Shown: positions 44,322-56,308 of the stretch, piece by piece
How positions within the stretch are numbered: position 1 is the stretch's first letter
Layout of the letters: every line of letters starts with the position of its first letter
Origin: Parachlorella kessleri
Taxonomy: Eukaryota > Chlorophyta > Trebouxiophyceae > Chlorellales > Chlorellaceae
Direction: 5' to 3'
Assembly: GCA_001598975.1 (NCBI GenBank)
Contig: BBXU01000033.1
Span: forward strand, 1-64,000
Length of the DNA stretch: 64,000 nt
The notes under the pieces: model-generated
The model's input: only the letters and a program-made list of their open reading frames with translations
What the model was told of the DNA's origin: nothing
The model's database searches: none
Made by a program: the position numbers and the translations under genes

Positions 44322-47300
44322 ATGGAAAGCATTAAATGTGATCAAGTACCAGGCCACCTAGAACAGGCCTTGGCCAGGCTTGGGGAGCTGGAAGTGCTGG
44401 AGCCACAATCTGTACAAGCTGAGCAAGCTTTGGCAGCTGTGCAACAGGTATGGGGAAGGTGACACTTTTGCCTAGCCAACAGCCTGCAGTACCCATGGCA
44501 AGAAGCTCCCTGGTTGTTGCCCCAGGCCTTAAACGTGAGGAGTTTCAAGGGTTATATTCTTCCATGCAGGCGTGCGAAGCTCTTCTTGCAGTACTGCCAA
44601 GTGCTGGTAGCACCCAGGAGTCTCTGCTGCAGACTGTGCTGCTGTCCTTTACACGCCTTACCAAGGTGCTGCAAGCTCTGGATGCAAACCTAGCACTCGT
44701 CGAGGCCAGCTGCTGCGGAGACGAGTTCTGGTGCAATAGCGTGCTTCCACTGGTTGATGCGCTTCTGTACTCACGCAGGTGAGTGCTTAGCATGGTAGTG
44801 TACTACCTCTGCCAGGTGTTGTACACAAGCAGTACCAATTCCTACGTCCACTGCACTGATGTACCCTTGAAGGGCAAGTAGTTTGCTTGCATAATGCCTT
44901 GCTGGGTTGCCCCAAGGCGATTGCCGGAGGTACAATGTGCAGGTGGGAGCAGGCCCTTCAGCAGCAAGGCTCACTTGGCAAGCAGCTGATGGAGGCAGCC
45001 AAATGCCTTGTTAGAGATGCCATCATGCCGACGCTATGCAAAGTGGCCGCCGGATACCACAATGCTGTAGGCCTTATACGGACATACTCAGGGGTGCTGG
45101 ACTTGGGTGAGTTAAACCATAAACATGTGTGGGCAGTGGCAGTGTAAGCTGTACATGCCTAGTCTGGGCTACTGGCAGCCATGCTAAAGGCCAGTTCATG
45201 CTCCACCTGGCTTATGAATATCTCATGCCATTGACTCGGTATGATCAGTGATATCGTGACCTTGGCACTGCCAAACAAAGGCCTTCTCGTGTGACTGAAA
45301 ACAGATGGCTGCATTTGCAGGTTTGCTGGCAGCTGCTCTGTTTGAATACCGCAGCAGGCATGGCATAGAGCTGGGTGGACGTGCCACATCACAGCCCTAT
45401 GTTGCACTAAATGTCACTTGGCATCCCATTGCCAAGCTTTGGGCGGCAGCACCTCCAATCATGCGCCAGCAGCTTTCAGAGCAAGGTCAGTATGCCAGCC
45501 CCTGTGGCAACCACTGCAGCACACTTAGTCTAGAGCCCCTTCAGAAGACAATGAATGGCATGGCTGTGCAGCGGGCCCTCCATGAGCAGGTAGTCGTATG
45601 GGTGCCCAGCAAGTTTCTGTACTTCACTGTGCCTGCAGGCATGGGAGCAGGTCACCTGCTCAAACTGCTCTGCGGGTTTCTGAAGCAGGATATGGAGGCG
45701 CTGGCAGCGGGCGCGCAGGGTACCCCCAACATAGTTAAGCGCTCCCAGTTTTGGCTCATGCTGCTCAACAAGCTGGCTGTGTCTTTCCCTGAGGCCTGCG
45801 GCACCGCTTGGGAGACCCTGCTCGGCTGGCTGATTAACACTCGCTGCAAGCTTGGAAGGTGGGATGTCAGCAGCTGTGCATCGTATCAGGCTGCAAATCA
45901 AGCCCCCGCCTGCCTCCAACTTGGCTTGGCTGGCCAGAACGCCTGTGTTGCGGCACCCGACATGACATACCCATGAGTCAAGCTAGTTCCGCCTGACTGG
46001 TCTCCTCCCAATACCTGTCATGCCACTGCAGCAGCGTGGAAAGCCAAAGCAACAGCGCCGGGGTTTCGGAACTGCTAAGCAAGGCAGCCAAGTGCTTGGT
46101 CCTGATCCTCAACTCCACCAAGTGCGAAGACATCCTGAGGGTAGGCCTGCCAGCCCTGCAGTCCCTAGTGAACCTTTGCTATTTTTAGGCCATTCCTGCG
46201 GGTGGCACATGTTGGTCTTGGATCCAATACCGTGCGAGATGCCTCTCCCACCTGTCTGCTGCAGGTGTCCGTGGATCGTTTGCGCGCCAGGATGCTGGCT
46301 GGCCATGACTCCAGTGACAGGCAGCAACTTTTGGCAGTGCCCACGCTCCTGGCAGCCACGGACCTGCTGGAGCAGGCTTCCCTCATGAAGCCACGGGTGC
46401 GGCTGTCCTGTGCCCAGCTGCTGACGGGAGTGGTGGACACGCTCATTATGCCCTCCTGCAAGGCGGCAGCACTGCAGGATCCTTCCCTCCTGAGGCGTGC
46501 GGCGGAGGGCTTGGTGCTGTTCCTGGCAGCAACATGCAGTGCTGCCATGAGCGGGTAGGTGTGGAGGCAGTAGTAAGCGCGGGTACGCCTGTGATAATGG
46601 TTGTGGGGCTGGGTCAGAAGAGGTGGCAAAACTTGCAGAACAGTCAGCGCATGCCAGCGAAACACACATTAATCTCGGCAAGAATGGGTGACCCCACATG
46701 CCACACATTTGGTGAAGAAAGGCAGACTCTGTTGGCATTGCCAGTTACATAGCTCTCAGCCTCTATTTTGCTTGAAATCTCACTTGGTTTCTTCACCCCA
46801 AGGTTGGTCATGTACCTGCAGGTCTGGCGTTGTCGACTGTGACGCTTGGCTGCGGGCCCAACGCCAGCTCTTCCTTCTCGCTCTCCAGCCCCACCCCTTA
46901 GTAACAGAGGTGTTAGCGCACTGCTGGGGAGACTTAATACGGTGAGCCTGCCGCGCAAGCTTCGTGCTCCTGGGCAAGCCTGTTCTGCTTATCATAGCGT
47001 GCATTGATGAAATTGCACCAAGGTGATAGTGCAGAGGGGCCCTTGGCTGCCTGGTGGTGTTGATTAGATGTGGCTGCACGCAGGCTGGCAGACAAAGCCA
47101 CAGCCCAGCAGCACATAGCAGCCTTGCACCGCCTTTTACAAGCAGCCGTAATCACTGAGACTGGCAGCAGCTGGGATGCATCCCCTATTACTGCCCATCT
47201 GGTGACCCTGCTGTCTGTCCTGCTGAGCTCCTCACCGCCAGGGGTTGTGGAGGTGTTTGTCAAGGCGCACCTGCAAGTGAGTTCAGGCTTAGCTGCTTAC

Positions 47301-49354
47301 CGGCCCTTGTGCCAATCTTGCTGCTTGATTATGATTCGCCATCGGCACACGTATTGCTGCGGCTAGGGAGCAGACTCAATGTTCGGCTTCAGCACTACTT
47401 ATAGACTAATGCAGCACATTGTGTGTATGCACTACACGCGAACAGGCATTTGTCTGACACACCTGCTATGAATTCCTTTCAGCCCATCATCTCATAGATG
47501 TTACATTGCCACAGGCATTGTTTGCCTTGCACACTGGTTGAAACCAAAGCGGGAGGTGCCGCCCAGTGCAGGTGTCGGCCTGCACTGGGAGCGATGCAGC
47601 CCAGCTTTCCTGCCTGTGCGCTGGGCTGCGTGTGGCAGCCCTGGCGTGCCCGGAAGCTACCAGCAGTCACTTCTCACCTGCGGTTCAAGCCACACTTGGA
47701 CAGCTACCCACAGCCTTTAGTCAGTACTCAGCCTCTGCTTTGGCTTTACTGGCAGAGGAGCCTCCAGGCTCCCAGGAGGTGCTAGCATTCTTGAGGCTCC
47801 TGGAATGCACCCACCTGGTCCTGGCATACCTGGGCGCAACGACCAACACGGTGGGAGCTTCGGCACATGGCAACCCTTACTTGCTTGGCATGAAGCAATC
47901 GTCTGGCATAAGTGCAAAGCAATCTGCTTTCGATATGAGTCAACATAAGGAATGAAGGCAGCAACTAAGGTTCGGCACCGGTACAGCTGGACGGTGCACA
48001 CATAGCTCAGTCGTTCTAGCTGTGGTAGAGTATTTACGGGGTACATCACACTTTGCATCAGTGTGATGTGCTAACCTTTTGCAGGTGGTGACGCCCAGGC
48101 TCCAATTCATGGTGCTAGAGATTCTTGGCGCCAGCAGCATGCATAATGCGGTCCCACCTTGCTGGGCACCAGCTGCACTGCGAGTCTTGGCAAGCTTGCT
48201 AGATCTAGCCGGAGAGCAACCACTGCTGACAGATGAGCAGCTCGAAGCCTTGATGCCAACCTTGGCAAGCCTGCTGAAGCACCAGGAGGTGCGGGGGGCG
48301 GGGGGCCGAGGTTTTCTGGATGCTCCTGGAAGGCAATGGGCAGGGGTGGCTTGCACTGCAAAGCGCATAAGATAACGGCTCCTACGTTGCATCCACCTGA
48401 CCCTGCTTGGCGAGTATCGCCCTATGTCTTGGAGGGTTTTGCTCATGTCCCGAGTAACAAGTTTTCACGTTGCTGGACGTGTGCATGCAGACATCAGCGC
48501 TATGTGCAGCCCTGGCTGCTGCCTTCAAGCGAAGTACAAGTGCACCGACCAGCTTGTTCCACATAGCACTTGCGGTAAGGCAGGAGAAATCGACATGTCT
48601 AGCCAATGGTTGCTGCCTTTCCCAATTTCTTTGGGTACTCCATAGCCATATCCATGCAGTCAAGGCCGACGTTATCTTATGGGTGCAGGCACCAGACCCA
48701 TTGCTGCAGTTCACCGCTCTGGAGGCTTATGCAGACTACATCAAAGTCTGTGACAAGTCGCTTGTGATGGCCATGCTGCCGCCTGGACTGCTGGACCCTG
48801 GTGAGGGCTCTAAAGCAACATGCTCAATATGTGGCCCGCTCTAATGGGTGTGGTGCTGCATGCTGTCTCAGTCACCTGAGCAATTTTTATGAGCAATAAG
48901 GCAGCGAAATCTCCAATTGCGCGCAGGCGCCCACGAGTGGCTGACTGGCATCTGTCATGCAGGTACTGGTGTGGCATGTGAAGCTTTCCGAGCCGTGCTG
49001 GCGCAGCATTTGACTCGCACAGTGAATGCGCCGCTTGCCATCGCCACGGTGCTGCAAGACCATGCTGCTGTCTTGCATGGCATTGCTGACAGTGCTGGTG
49101 CACAGCTGTCTAGCAGCGCCAAGCTGTACAGCGGCATCTCTACAGAGGCTGGCGACATCGATGGCGATGCTGCTGCTGTTGCGCTTGCTGCACAAGGGAG
49201 CGCTGCGGCGGCAGTATGCGCAGCTATCACCTCACTTGAGCAGGCAGTGCAGGCTGCTGGGGTCCCCTTGGAAAGCGCCATTGTCGGGGTTTTGCAGCAG
49301 AGCTGCGCAAGGCTGGGCCGAATACTTGCTGCTCAAGGCCATTCTGCAAGCTAA
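44322..49354 (+). CDS. Large all-helical protein, possibly FIRRM/FLIP (C1orf112)-like
   Basis: Many-exon gene. Firm exons include 44322-44447 (MESIKCDQVPGHLEQALARL), 44570-44778, 44943-45106 and 45321-45485, all in phase. Later coding blocks are near 45639-45860, 46030-46140, 46266-46553, 46815-46941, 47084-47276, 47560-47850, 48086-48290, 48690-48800 and 48963-49354. The product is alpha-helical throughout with HEAT-like character (VLPLVDALLYSRRWEQAL; RLLECTHLVLAYLGATTNT; LQFTALEAYADYIKVCDKSL). There are no catalytic motifs or targeting signal. The stretch LNVTWHPIAKLWAAAPPIMR, followed by QQL, resembles the NTWK segment of human C1orf112/FIRRM, whose plant counterpart FLIP works with FIGNL1 to limit crossovers. 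That resemblance is from memory and weak, so the function is unproven. The stop at 49352-49354 is followed 8 bp later by an 18-G tract. Confidence 0.55.
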
Positions 49355-49362
49355 CGAGGGCC

Positions 49363-49380
49363 GGGGGGGGGGGGGGGGGG
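49363..49380 (+). repeat. 18-G homopolymer tract
   Basis: Uninterrupted run of 18 G, starting 8 bp after the stop codon of the large helical gene. It is in the sense strand and therefore in the 3' UTR. Confidence 0.95.
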
Positions 49381-49498
49381 CAATAGAGCGTGCAACTGAG
49401 TTTATGAGTTTGCATGTGGACTTGACAAAACTCCTGGAATAAATGGGCAGAGGCCACAGGCAATCGGGCAGTACACCTGCATCCTGTAAACCTTTATA

Positions 49499-49615
49499 CC
49501 TGCATCCCGCCCTGGCAGTCCAGTTCACCACTACCTCCTCCCTTTTCACGTTGCCTGGCACCTTCACCAAATGCATCCAGCCTGGCAGTATAGTTCAACC
49601 CTATGTACTCACTGT
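49499..49615 (-). repeat. Dispersed repeat, two decayed copies in tandem
   Basis: The first copy aligns over about 70 bp to the reverse orientation of the family, from CTGCATCCxGCCCTG to TGCCTGGCACC. The second keeps only the ATGCATCCAGCCTGGCAGTA part and ACTCACTGTTC. Both have several mismatches, so they are older than the clean copies elsewhere. Confidence 0.6.
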
Positions 49616-49782
49616 TCAAGGGAACTTGACATCAAGGACATGTTCAAGGACACTTGACAGGTGACAGGGCAGGGCGGTGGTGGTAGCATCTCGAACAGCA
49701 TCAGATCCCTAAAGTATCCACATCAATTGCGTGTTTGGACATCCCTGCACTTCCTTAGCAGTCTTAAATTTTGGATCTGACC

Positions 49783-52700
49783 ATGGCAACTGTGAGACAG
49801 CCCTGCCGGGTCCTCTTTGGACGTGCATCTGTGCACATTTTGGTTCCGAGAGGAGGGTGTGGTGCTCAGGGCCTCGGCTGCTTAAGACGTCACTCTAGGC
49901 CTGCTGGGGCCAGTCCACGCCCGCTTAAGGTCCGAGCCAGCAGTGGCAAAGGGCCACAGCCAGAGCGCGAGCAGAGTGCGACAGACAAAGAGGCGCTCCT
50001 GGCTCTGTTCGTGAGGTAAGGTGGGCGCATGCTGCTCTGGTTGTGTTGGCGTTGCGCTGGCTCGTTACGCTGCCCCCAGCCCTGGTCAAAATTAGACCTG
50101 AGAGTGGACGACAGTAAGGCCACCAGTGAGGCCAGCTGGTGGCCGCCGTGTGTGACAATTTGGCTCACTGGATTGAGTGCTTGATGCCCCTTTGCAGGTA
50201 TCCTGGGCTATATGGTACAGCTGCGGTGGTGCTGGGATATATTCTCGGTGTTCCTGCCCTTGGCAACCTGCACTGGAATACAGGGGACGCACTACTGGGG
50301 CTCAAGCTGGCAGTGCCGCTGGCTGTGCTAGGTGCGTGATCAGCACCTCTCTGGCTGAGGGGTTCACAGGTCTCCGCGTTGGACATGAGGTTCGTGCTTC
50401 CTCAGGTTACTTCATTTGTCTTGAAACACAACAGTACTTATAGGTGCTGCTCAGCTCTTCAGACGTGTGCTGCCTTCCCACCTACAGATGCGCTGCTGAT
50501 GCTTCCAAACTACTCCCCGGCAACAACTATGAAGCAAGTGAAGATGAAGGTGCCTAAGGCTCTGGCAGAGAAACTGCAGCAACAGAAGGAGGCCCTGGGC
50601 AGTAGCAGCAGCAGCGCCAGTGCAGGTGCCAAGAACACAGAGGAGGCACAGGGTCATGCCTCAGGACAACGTACGCGCTCGACAGGAACTGCTGCTGCAG
50701 CTGCAGCTCTCGCTGCTGCAGCTGCCGCAGCACCCTCGACAGCAGCAGGCTTAGCTACCGAGGCAGGCAGCGGGGACAGCAGCGGCAGCCTGGATGGGCT
50801 AGTCGAGATTGAGCAAGCGTTTCCCGTGAATGTGGACCAGCCGCCGCTTGTGGCAGCGCTGCATCGGCTTCAAATGAAGAAAACAGTTGAAAATATGGCG
50901 CTAGGGTTAAGCTTACCCTCAGAGCTGGTGAGGAGCAGGCAGGGACAATGTGGCCTAGCAGCGCTGTGTATTTAAAAGCGCTAAGCTCGTTTATGGTTGG
51001 GGAGGGAGTGTGGGACAGCCAAGTCCTCCTGTGCCAAGACCGCAGATGTGCAGGCTACAGCAAGGTAGATGTAGAGGACAACACGGGCTAGGGGGTTTTC
51101 AGCAGCTTCTGTGGTCTTGCCGAAGCTGAGCCCCCATTCAGTTGAACATGTGCACCGGTGCACGCAGGCGCTGCTCTTCACACACCACCTGGCCTCAGAA
51201 ATGCTGTGGCGGGCGGTGGTGCTGACGGGTGTCGCCGGGTGGTGCACAAGTCTGCTCTACGGATCCGGTGCTGAAGACTGGTTGTACCAACTGGGCGGCA
51301 CCAACATGGAGTTGTCTGTGCCTATGGTGAGTAGGTATGCCCTCAACTGGCAACTACGTTCTGTATGTGGTGGTGGTCCCGTATGGGTATCTAGTGCCCT
51401 CTTAAATGGTAATGCTGACTGGTTTTGGAAGTCTGCCAGGGCTGGGGTTTTGTTGTTGGTTGGTTGTCCACCAAGCAGAGTGGATGTTCTATATCATGGA
51501 GTTGCCGGGTCGGTGACTTTCCCGTGCTCCCTGCTCGTGTGCAGCTTGGTGCAGCAATGGCGCTCGCACTCGCTGTGGGGGCTGAGGTGTGGATAGCTGT
51601 TCAGAAAGAGACCTTCCCTCTCAAGCTGGTGGAAACATTGGAGAAGGCCACACAGAAGGGGCGTGGCAAGGACGAGGGCACAGGCCAGATCAGCGGCCGC
51701 GCCAACAAGGATAAGGAAGCCGAGGGGCAAGCTCGGGTAGCCAAGATGCTGTCTAAGGTATGGCAGATAGATGCCGCTACAAGTATTGACCGCCACTTGT
51801 GCAAGTGGCTCGTTTCAAGGGCGTCTGCATGGAGAATATGAGGCAAGGTTTTGGCGTTACTGACACGATTGGCCCGCTTACAATAGGGTATGCTTCAGAG
51901 ACGAGGCAAGTTGGCACAGAATGACGTGTGCCGCCCCTTTGGTGGGTACACCCGCGGGGATGCGTCATTGCACCTTCGATTGGCTAAGTCGCTGCCATTG
52001 GCACTGTTTGTGGACAAGCTCTATGAGCAGCAATTATTGCGAGCCTGGTATACAGAACCATGGGCAACTGCATATCCCGTTTTCCCTGTGCAGATGCACA
52101 AGCGCATGTCAAAGCAGCAGAGGTATAGCCTCGTTGTGGAGACGTTGCGGGGGGTCACAGAGAGCGGCTGCTACGCAGCGGCTTTCCTGCTCAGCGGTAA
52201 GTACTAAGGACACGCAGCTAGGACAGTGTCAAGCTAGTGAACAGGCGTGGGGATGAGGTGGGGGCTAGTAAACCTTTGCTGAGGCGTCCGCATACCCGCT
52301 TGCTTGCTGTCGTTTACTCTGTTATCCAGGAGGTCCAGGATTCTGTGGTTTTATAAGACAGCTCCTGCATTCAGACAGAGCAAATGCAGCTATGGGGAGC
52401 GGCTGTTTGCCCTCGCTTGACATTGCTTGGATGTGCCCTGATCTTAAATGGACCCCGCCACCACGCTGGCGCTCTCACTGGCATGGCCTACTTCATGATC
52501 CTTCAGGCATCGTTTGTAGTGTGGCTGACCCGCGAAAGTTGCGGCATCAACTTGCAGGGAACTTGCTAGCGCCCTATGTTGCGGCAGTGACAATTGACCT
52601 GCTGTTCAGCACGTATCAGCGAATGCGGCAGCAGAAGGTGGAGAAGGAGCAGCAGGCGGCGCTTGAGCGGGTGGCGAACCTTGCCATGACCATGAGCCAG

Positions 52701-52838
52701 CTGCGCAAAGCCAAGCTGGAGCGCTTGCAGCCGCGCAAGGTGGTCGAGGGTGGTGGGTCGCAGCCGGGGCCGAGGCAGGGAGGGTCTGTTGATGATGATG
52801 CCAAAGATGGCGGCAGCACTGGTGACGAGCAGAGTTGA
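49783..52838 (+). CDS. Plastid-targeted multi-pass membrane protein, possibly CPBP-like
   Basis: The first exon encodes a transit-peptide-like leader (MATVRQPCRVLFGRASVHIL, then Arg/Ser/Gly-rich to LKVRASSGKG). Hydrophobic segments follow: GTAAVVLGYILGVPALGNL, LLGLKLAVPLAVLDALLMLP, LWRAVVLTGVAGWCTSLLYG, LGAAMALALAVGAEVWIAVQ and YAAAFLLSGNLLAPYVAAVT. A Ser/Ala-rich loop lies between the second and third. The C-terminus is a basic coiled helix (LAMTMSQLRKAKLERLQPRK) with an acidic end. Exon joins I checked are in phase. The order of helices and a single ExxxR motif (SEMLWR) recall plant CPBP (CAAX-protease-like) plastid proteins. The full EExxxR/H motif set is not visible, so that is only a guess. 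Probably in the chloroplast envelope or thylakoid; function unknown. Confidence 0.62.
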
Positions 52839-53544
52839 CACCGGAATCATTTGTCTGCTCCCTATCCAATGTGAGCAGGAATAGGCTATCCGGGGTCAAG
52901 CTCCCATGCCCCTTGCCCTAAAGCATTGGACTAGATCGTAGGGGAGCTGCCCATTCAAGTTTTGCTGAACAGTGTAACATAGTAGGTATGTAGCTCTATG
53001 TCAGATTTTCCTGAAGTTCGTTGCGTTTGCCCTCGTCTCCAATGCGAAGAGGGAAGTTCTGTCGCATGACGCATTGTCTCACATATCATGTATTCCTGCG
53101 ATAATAACTCTTGCTCTGTCAGCGCTTCTCTTTCTACTAGGTCTGGGTAGCTCAGTAACTGCCACAATTTGTAACTGGTAGGCTGAGCCAAGCAGTATTA
53201 TCAGAGTGAGCCAAGGAGCCGCACATAATGACAACTGTGCTGGAGATATGAAAGGTGACAGAGCCTTCGAAGCCTAGAAACATAGCTCAGTCTGCAAAGA
53301 ATAGCCCACCCTGCCAAAGGCAGACTCCGCCAGCTCTCCAAACCAAGCGGCCATATAACCTGCCCCATACTGAAGGGCAGGCCTCAAGCATAAATGATGA
53401 CCATTCTATACTGCAGCAGCAGGTCATGCAGCCGAAGCAATGTCGCCCATGATGGCCTGCCAAGCTGCAACACACCGCCTGCCTCACCACACAGAAGGCA
53501 GCCCGACTCAATGCTGACGCCCTGCAGTGTCCCTAGACCAATGT
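52839..53544. other. Convergent intergenic region
   Basis: It lies between the stops of the plastid membrane-protein gene and eIF6. AT-richer than the exons. It has short ORFs but no repeat copy or motif that I recognise, and presumably holds both 3' UTRs. Confidence 0.4.
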
Positions 53545-55811
53545 TCAAATCATCGAGTCTATGAGCGAAGCCCGCATCTCATTCACGATTTTGGAGGGCG
53601 CGTTTGCCCGCAGCTTGAGCACGCTCTCAATTACGCTCAGCTCAGTCGAGGTGGTATCAAGCCCACAGAACGCCGCCCAGTCGTTAGCCACAAGCCCTGT
53701 GACCAAACAAGGCAGCAGGCAGCAGGTCAGGTGAACAGCTTATTTGTGTAAGCTTAGCGCCACGCGTAACATGCCACCACAGGATCTTTAATGGCTTCCA
53801 AATGTTGCATGAGAGCACTCTGCTACCACAGCGGCTGGCCATGACACGCGGCAGTATCAAACCCCACAAGTCAAACTCCTCTGGCGATCGCTGCGGTCAG
53901 GCAGACCCACTACATGTGGCAATCCTAGGATGGTCGCTGCATACACAGCATCTCACAGCCACAAAAGGGCAATCCCGCTGGCAAGCGGTCTACCTGCGCC
54001 AATGACGTCGCTGCCGCGGTTGACTGTTCCAGCCACCAGCGGCACCTGCAGCAAGCTGGACAGCTCATCCAGATCCTCCACACTTGTCTGGGGGGCCACC
54101 TGCAAGCGTCCCAGCCGTGACGACCCATAAGTCACACTGTCGGTTGGCGGCCAGCTAGCCGCCATCGTCACCTTTTGACGTTTGCTAGTACCCACGACTG
54201 TTGCAGCCTGCTAAGTGGGGACGTTTAGTTGTCCCCTGGATCCCACCTGATCCCACCTAAGCCAGCAGAGCAACACAGGAGGCCAGCCCGCTTTCACCCA
54301 ACTCACATGCAGAATCTCAGCCCCCCACTACTGCCCCCCTACTCACAGGCTGGCCCACCTGCCCAAGCCCAATGCTGACGTTTTATCATGCTAGGTAACG
54401 CTAACGCTAGTGAAAGGCTTGGCTGCAGTTTAGACACATTCAACTCACCAAGCCTCCCTGGTTTGTGAAGGTGCAATAGCTGCCCACCAGCACATTGCCC
54501 GCAACTGATTGCCGGAACACCTCGACACCCAGCACATCCGCAACTATCTCCTCTGTCTCCTACGCGCCGATGCACCACAAAGAGGGTAAACTGGCCATGT
54601 GGCACTCCTTGCGAGCCATGAACATAGCCCTACTAGCTGTCTCGCCCGCTGGCGGTGGCGATACCTACTTCAAAGTCACTGTGCAGGATACCTGCTTCAA
54701 GAGTTCCTGTGCAGTCCAGGAACCATGTCTATCCCCTAAATAACTTGTGCAGACATGACCAGTGAGCTGTAATATTTAATGGCAAGTAATGCCAGGAACT
54801 GGGGCCCTCATGCTGCTTACTCATGCATGACAGGTAAATGCAATGGCCGACCAGGCTGGCCACAGTAGCTATCACGGAAAGCCATACCATAAACAACCAG
54901 GCGGACTGCACTGCATGTCCATGCAGCCACCCACACACCTTGTCAATGTCTGGGTGTATCAGCGCCACATAATCATTGCAAGCAATGCAGTTGCCCAGCG
55001 CCGAGAGCCGCTCATCGATCCTTTGCACCACCACCTCGTCAGGCAAGGAGTTGCGGATGTGCATCATCTCTGCAAGCCCAATCTTATAAAGTAAATACAG
55101 TGATAGACAAGGCCCGCGACGCAGCTGTAAACATTTGTTTGCTTGCCTCAAAGCAGGCAAGGAGGCAGACAACCCCCGTCATAGACAGACCCTGGAGAAA
55201 GGCACTGACTGTGCAACGTCATCATCTCCAGTACTTCAATGCACGCAGCTAGCAGTAGTCACCTTGGTCTGTTGTTGTGTTTGGCAGCAACAGCCCATTC
55301 TTGTTGCCTGCATGATGCAGCCATCAGAAAATGTTAAGCGTCCCCAGCCGGTACATAGGCACAAGGCATGCCAGCGGAGCACATCCAAGCATCCGACTCA
55401 CAGCCACAAATCAAATGCTACTGAGAACTCACCAACAACCATCCGCCCAACAAGCCGGGTTCCTGCTATTGATGTCTTGATGACAGGGATGTGGTCCGCA
55501 AGCTCAGCCTCAAACACGCTGCACATCCAAGTACACAACAAAGAGCACTTGTAAACCTGGTGTCGATGTCAGCAGGTTGGTGTACCACTTCCTCTCGAAT
55601 AAGTCCGCTGCCGAAGGCCTGTCACAGGTCAGTCGGCTCGCACAGGAACCCCCTGCTGCCACCGGCACCATCATCCAGCATCGACCCAGCTTGCCAAAGT
55701 CCACCTGTAGAAATTCTCGGCCCCACCGAGCGCCACCAAGCAGTAGGCGTTTGTGAGTTTCGCGAACACCCCAACTTCGTTGCTGTTCTCGAATTGGCAA
55801 CGGGTAGCCAT
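53545..55811 (-). CDS. EIF6: Translation factor eIF6 (60S anti-association factor)
   Basis: Binds the 60S subunit in the nucleolus and cytoplasm, preventing early 40S joining and helping 60S maturation. Exons read in order: [134 protein letters not shown], and the last exon [20 protein letters not shown] with [16 protein letters not shown]. These are the five-fold pentein repeats of the family, and length matches the 245-residue norm. Start at 55811 is fixed by the conserved MATRxxFEN. An overlapping 207-codon antisense-frame ORF is a shadow. Head to head with uL13m across 497 bp. Confidence 0.94.
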
Positions 55812-56308
55812 CGCTCTCGACCTGCCTAAAGCCCAGCTGCCGCCCAGGACTGACGCAGCGATAGATGCTGAACGAAGAGTAACCTGAAGGCTTTCCCGAG
55901 ATCAAGCTGCAGACAGCCAGCAAAATGGAGTGAAGAACACTTGCTTGACATCTCGCCATGCATGCAACACCACCGTAAGCAAGTCCCTCACCTGTTCCAC
56001 CTGGCGCTGTGATAAGCTGGGTCAGAAGCTTGGCTTTCACCTGGCCAGCAACGCGACATAGGAAGAAAAACGCGCAGCATGGCAGCGGGAAGCCCAGGGG
56101 TGGACTTGTGCCAGTCCCTTGGCTAGCCTGCAATTGTAAAGTTCCGCTTCTTGAAAGTTATTTCAGTTTTTGAAAAGAGTGTGGCGTTTGGGGTCGCTGT
56201 TGCACTTGGTGGATTGAAACACTAACACTCTTGACAGGGCAGCTGGCTTTAGCTTGAGTGTAGCCAGTACTATATAGACTTATACCATCTTGCTGTATTT
56301 CTGCAGAA
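55812..56308. promoter_or_regulatory. Divergent promoter region, eIF6 / uL13m
   Basis: These 497 bp lie between the starts of two translation genes. It contains a TATATAGA-like stretch near 56271-56281, about 30 bp before the uL13m ATG. That is close for a TATA box and may be chance. Confidence 0.35.

Larger units (their letters stand above)
49355..49782. other. Intergenic: G tract and decayed repeat
   Basis: It lies between the helical gene and the plastid membrane-protein gene, same strand. It begins with an 18-G homopolymer at 49363-49380. At 49499-49615 are two decayed copies of the dispersed family in reverse orientation: GCATCCCGCCCTGGCAGTCC with AGTTCACCACTACCTCC, then GCATCCAGCCTGGCAGTATA. 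Confidence 0.5.

Noticed and set aside
55510..56133. 207-codon minus-strand ORF overlapping eIF6 exon 1
   Set aside because: It is in a different frame from the conserved eIF6 start and has no recognisable domain.
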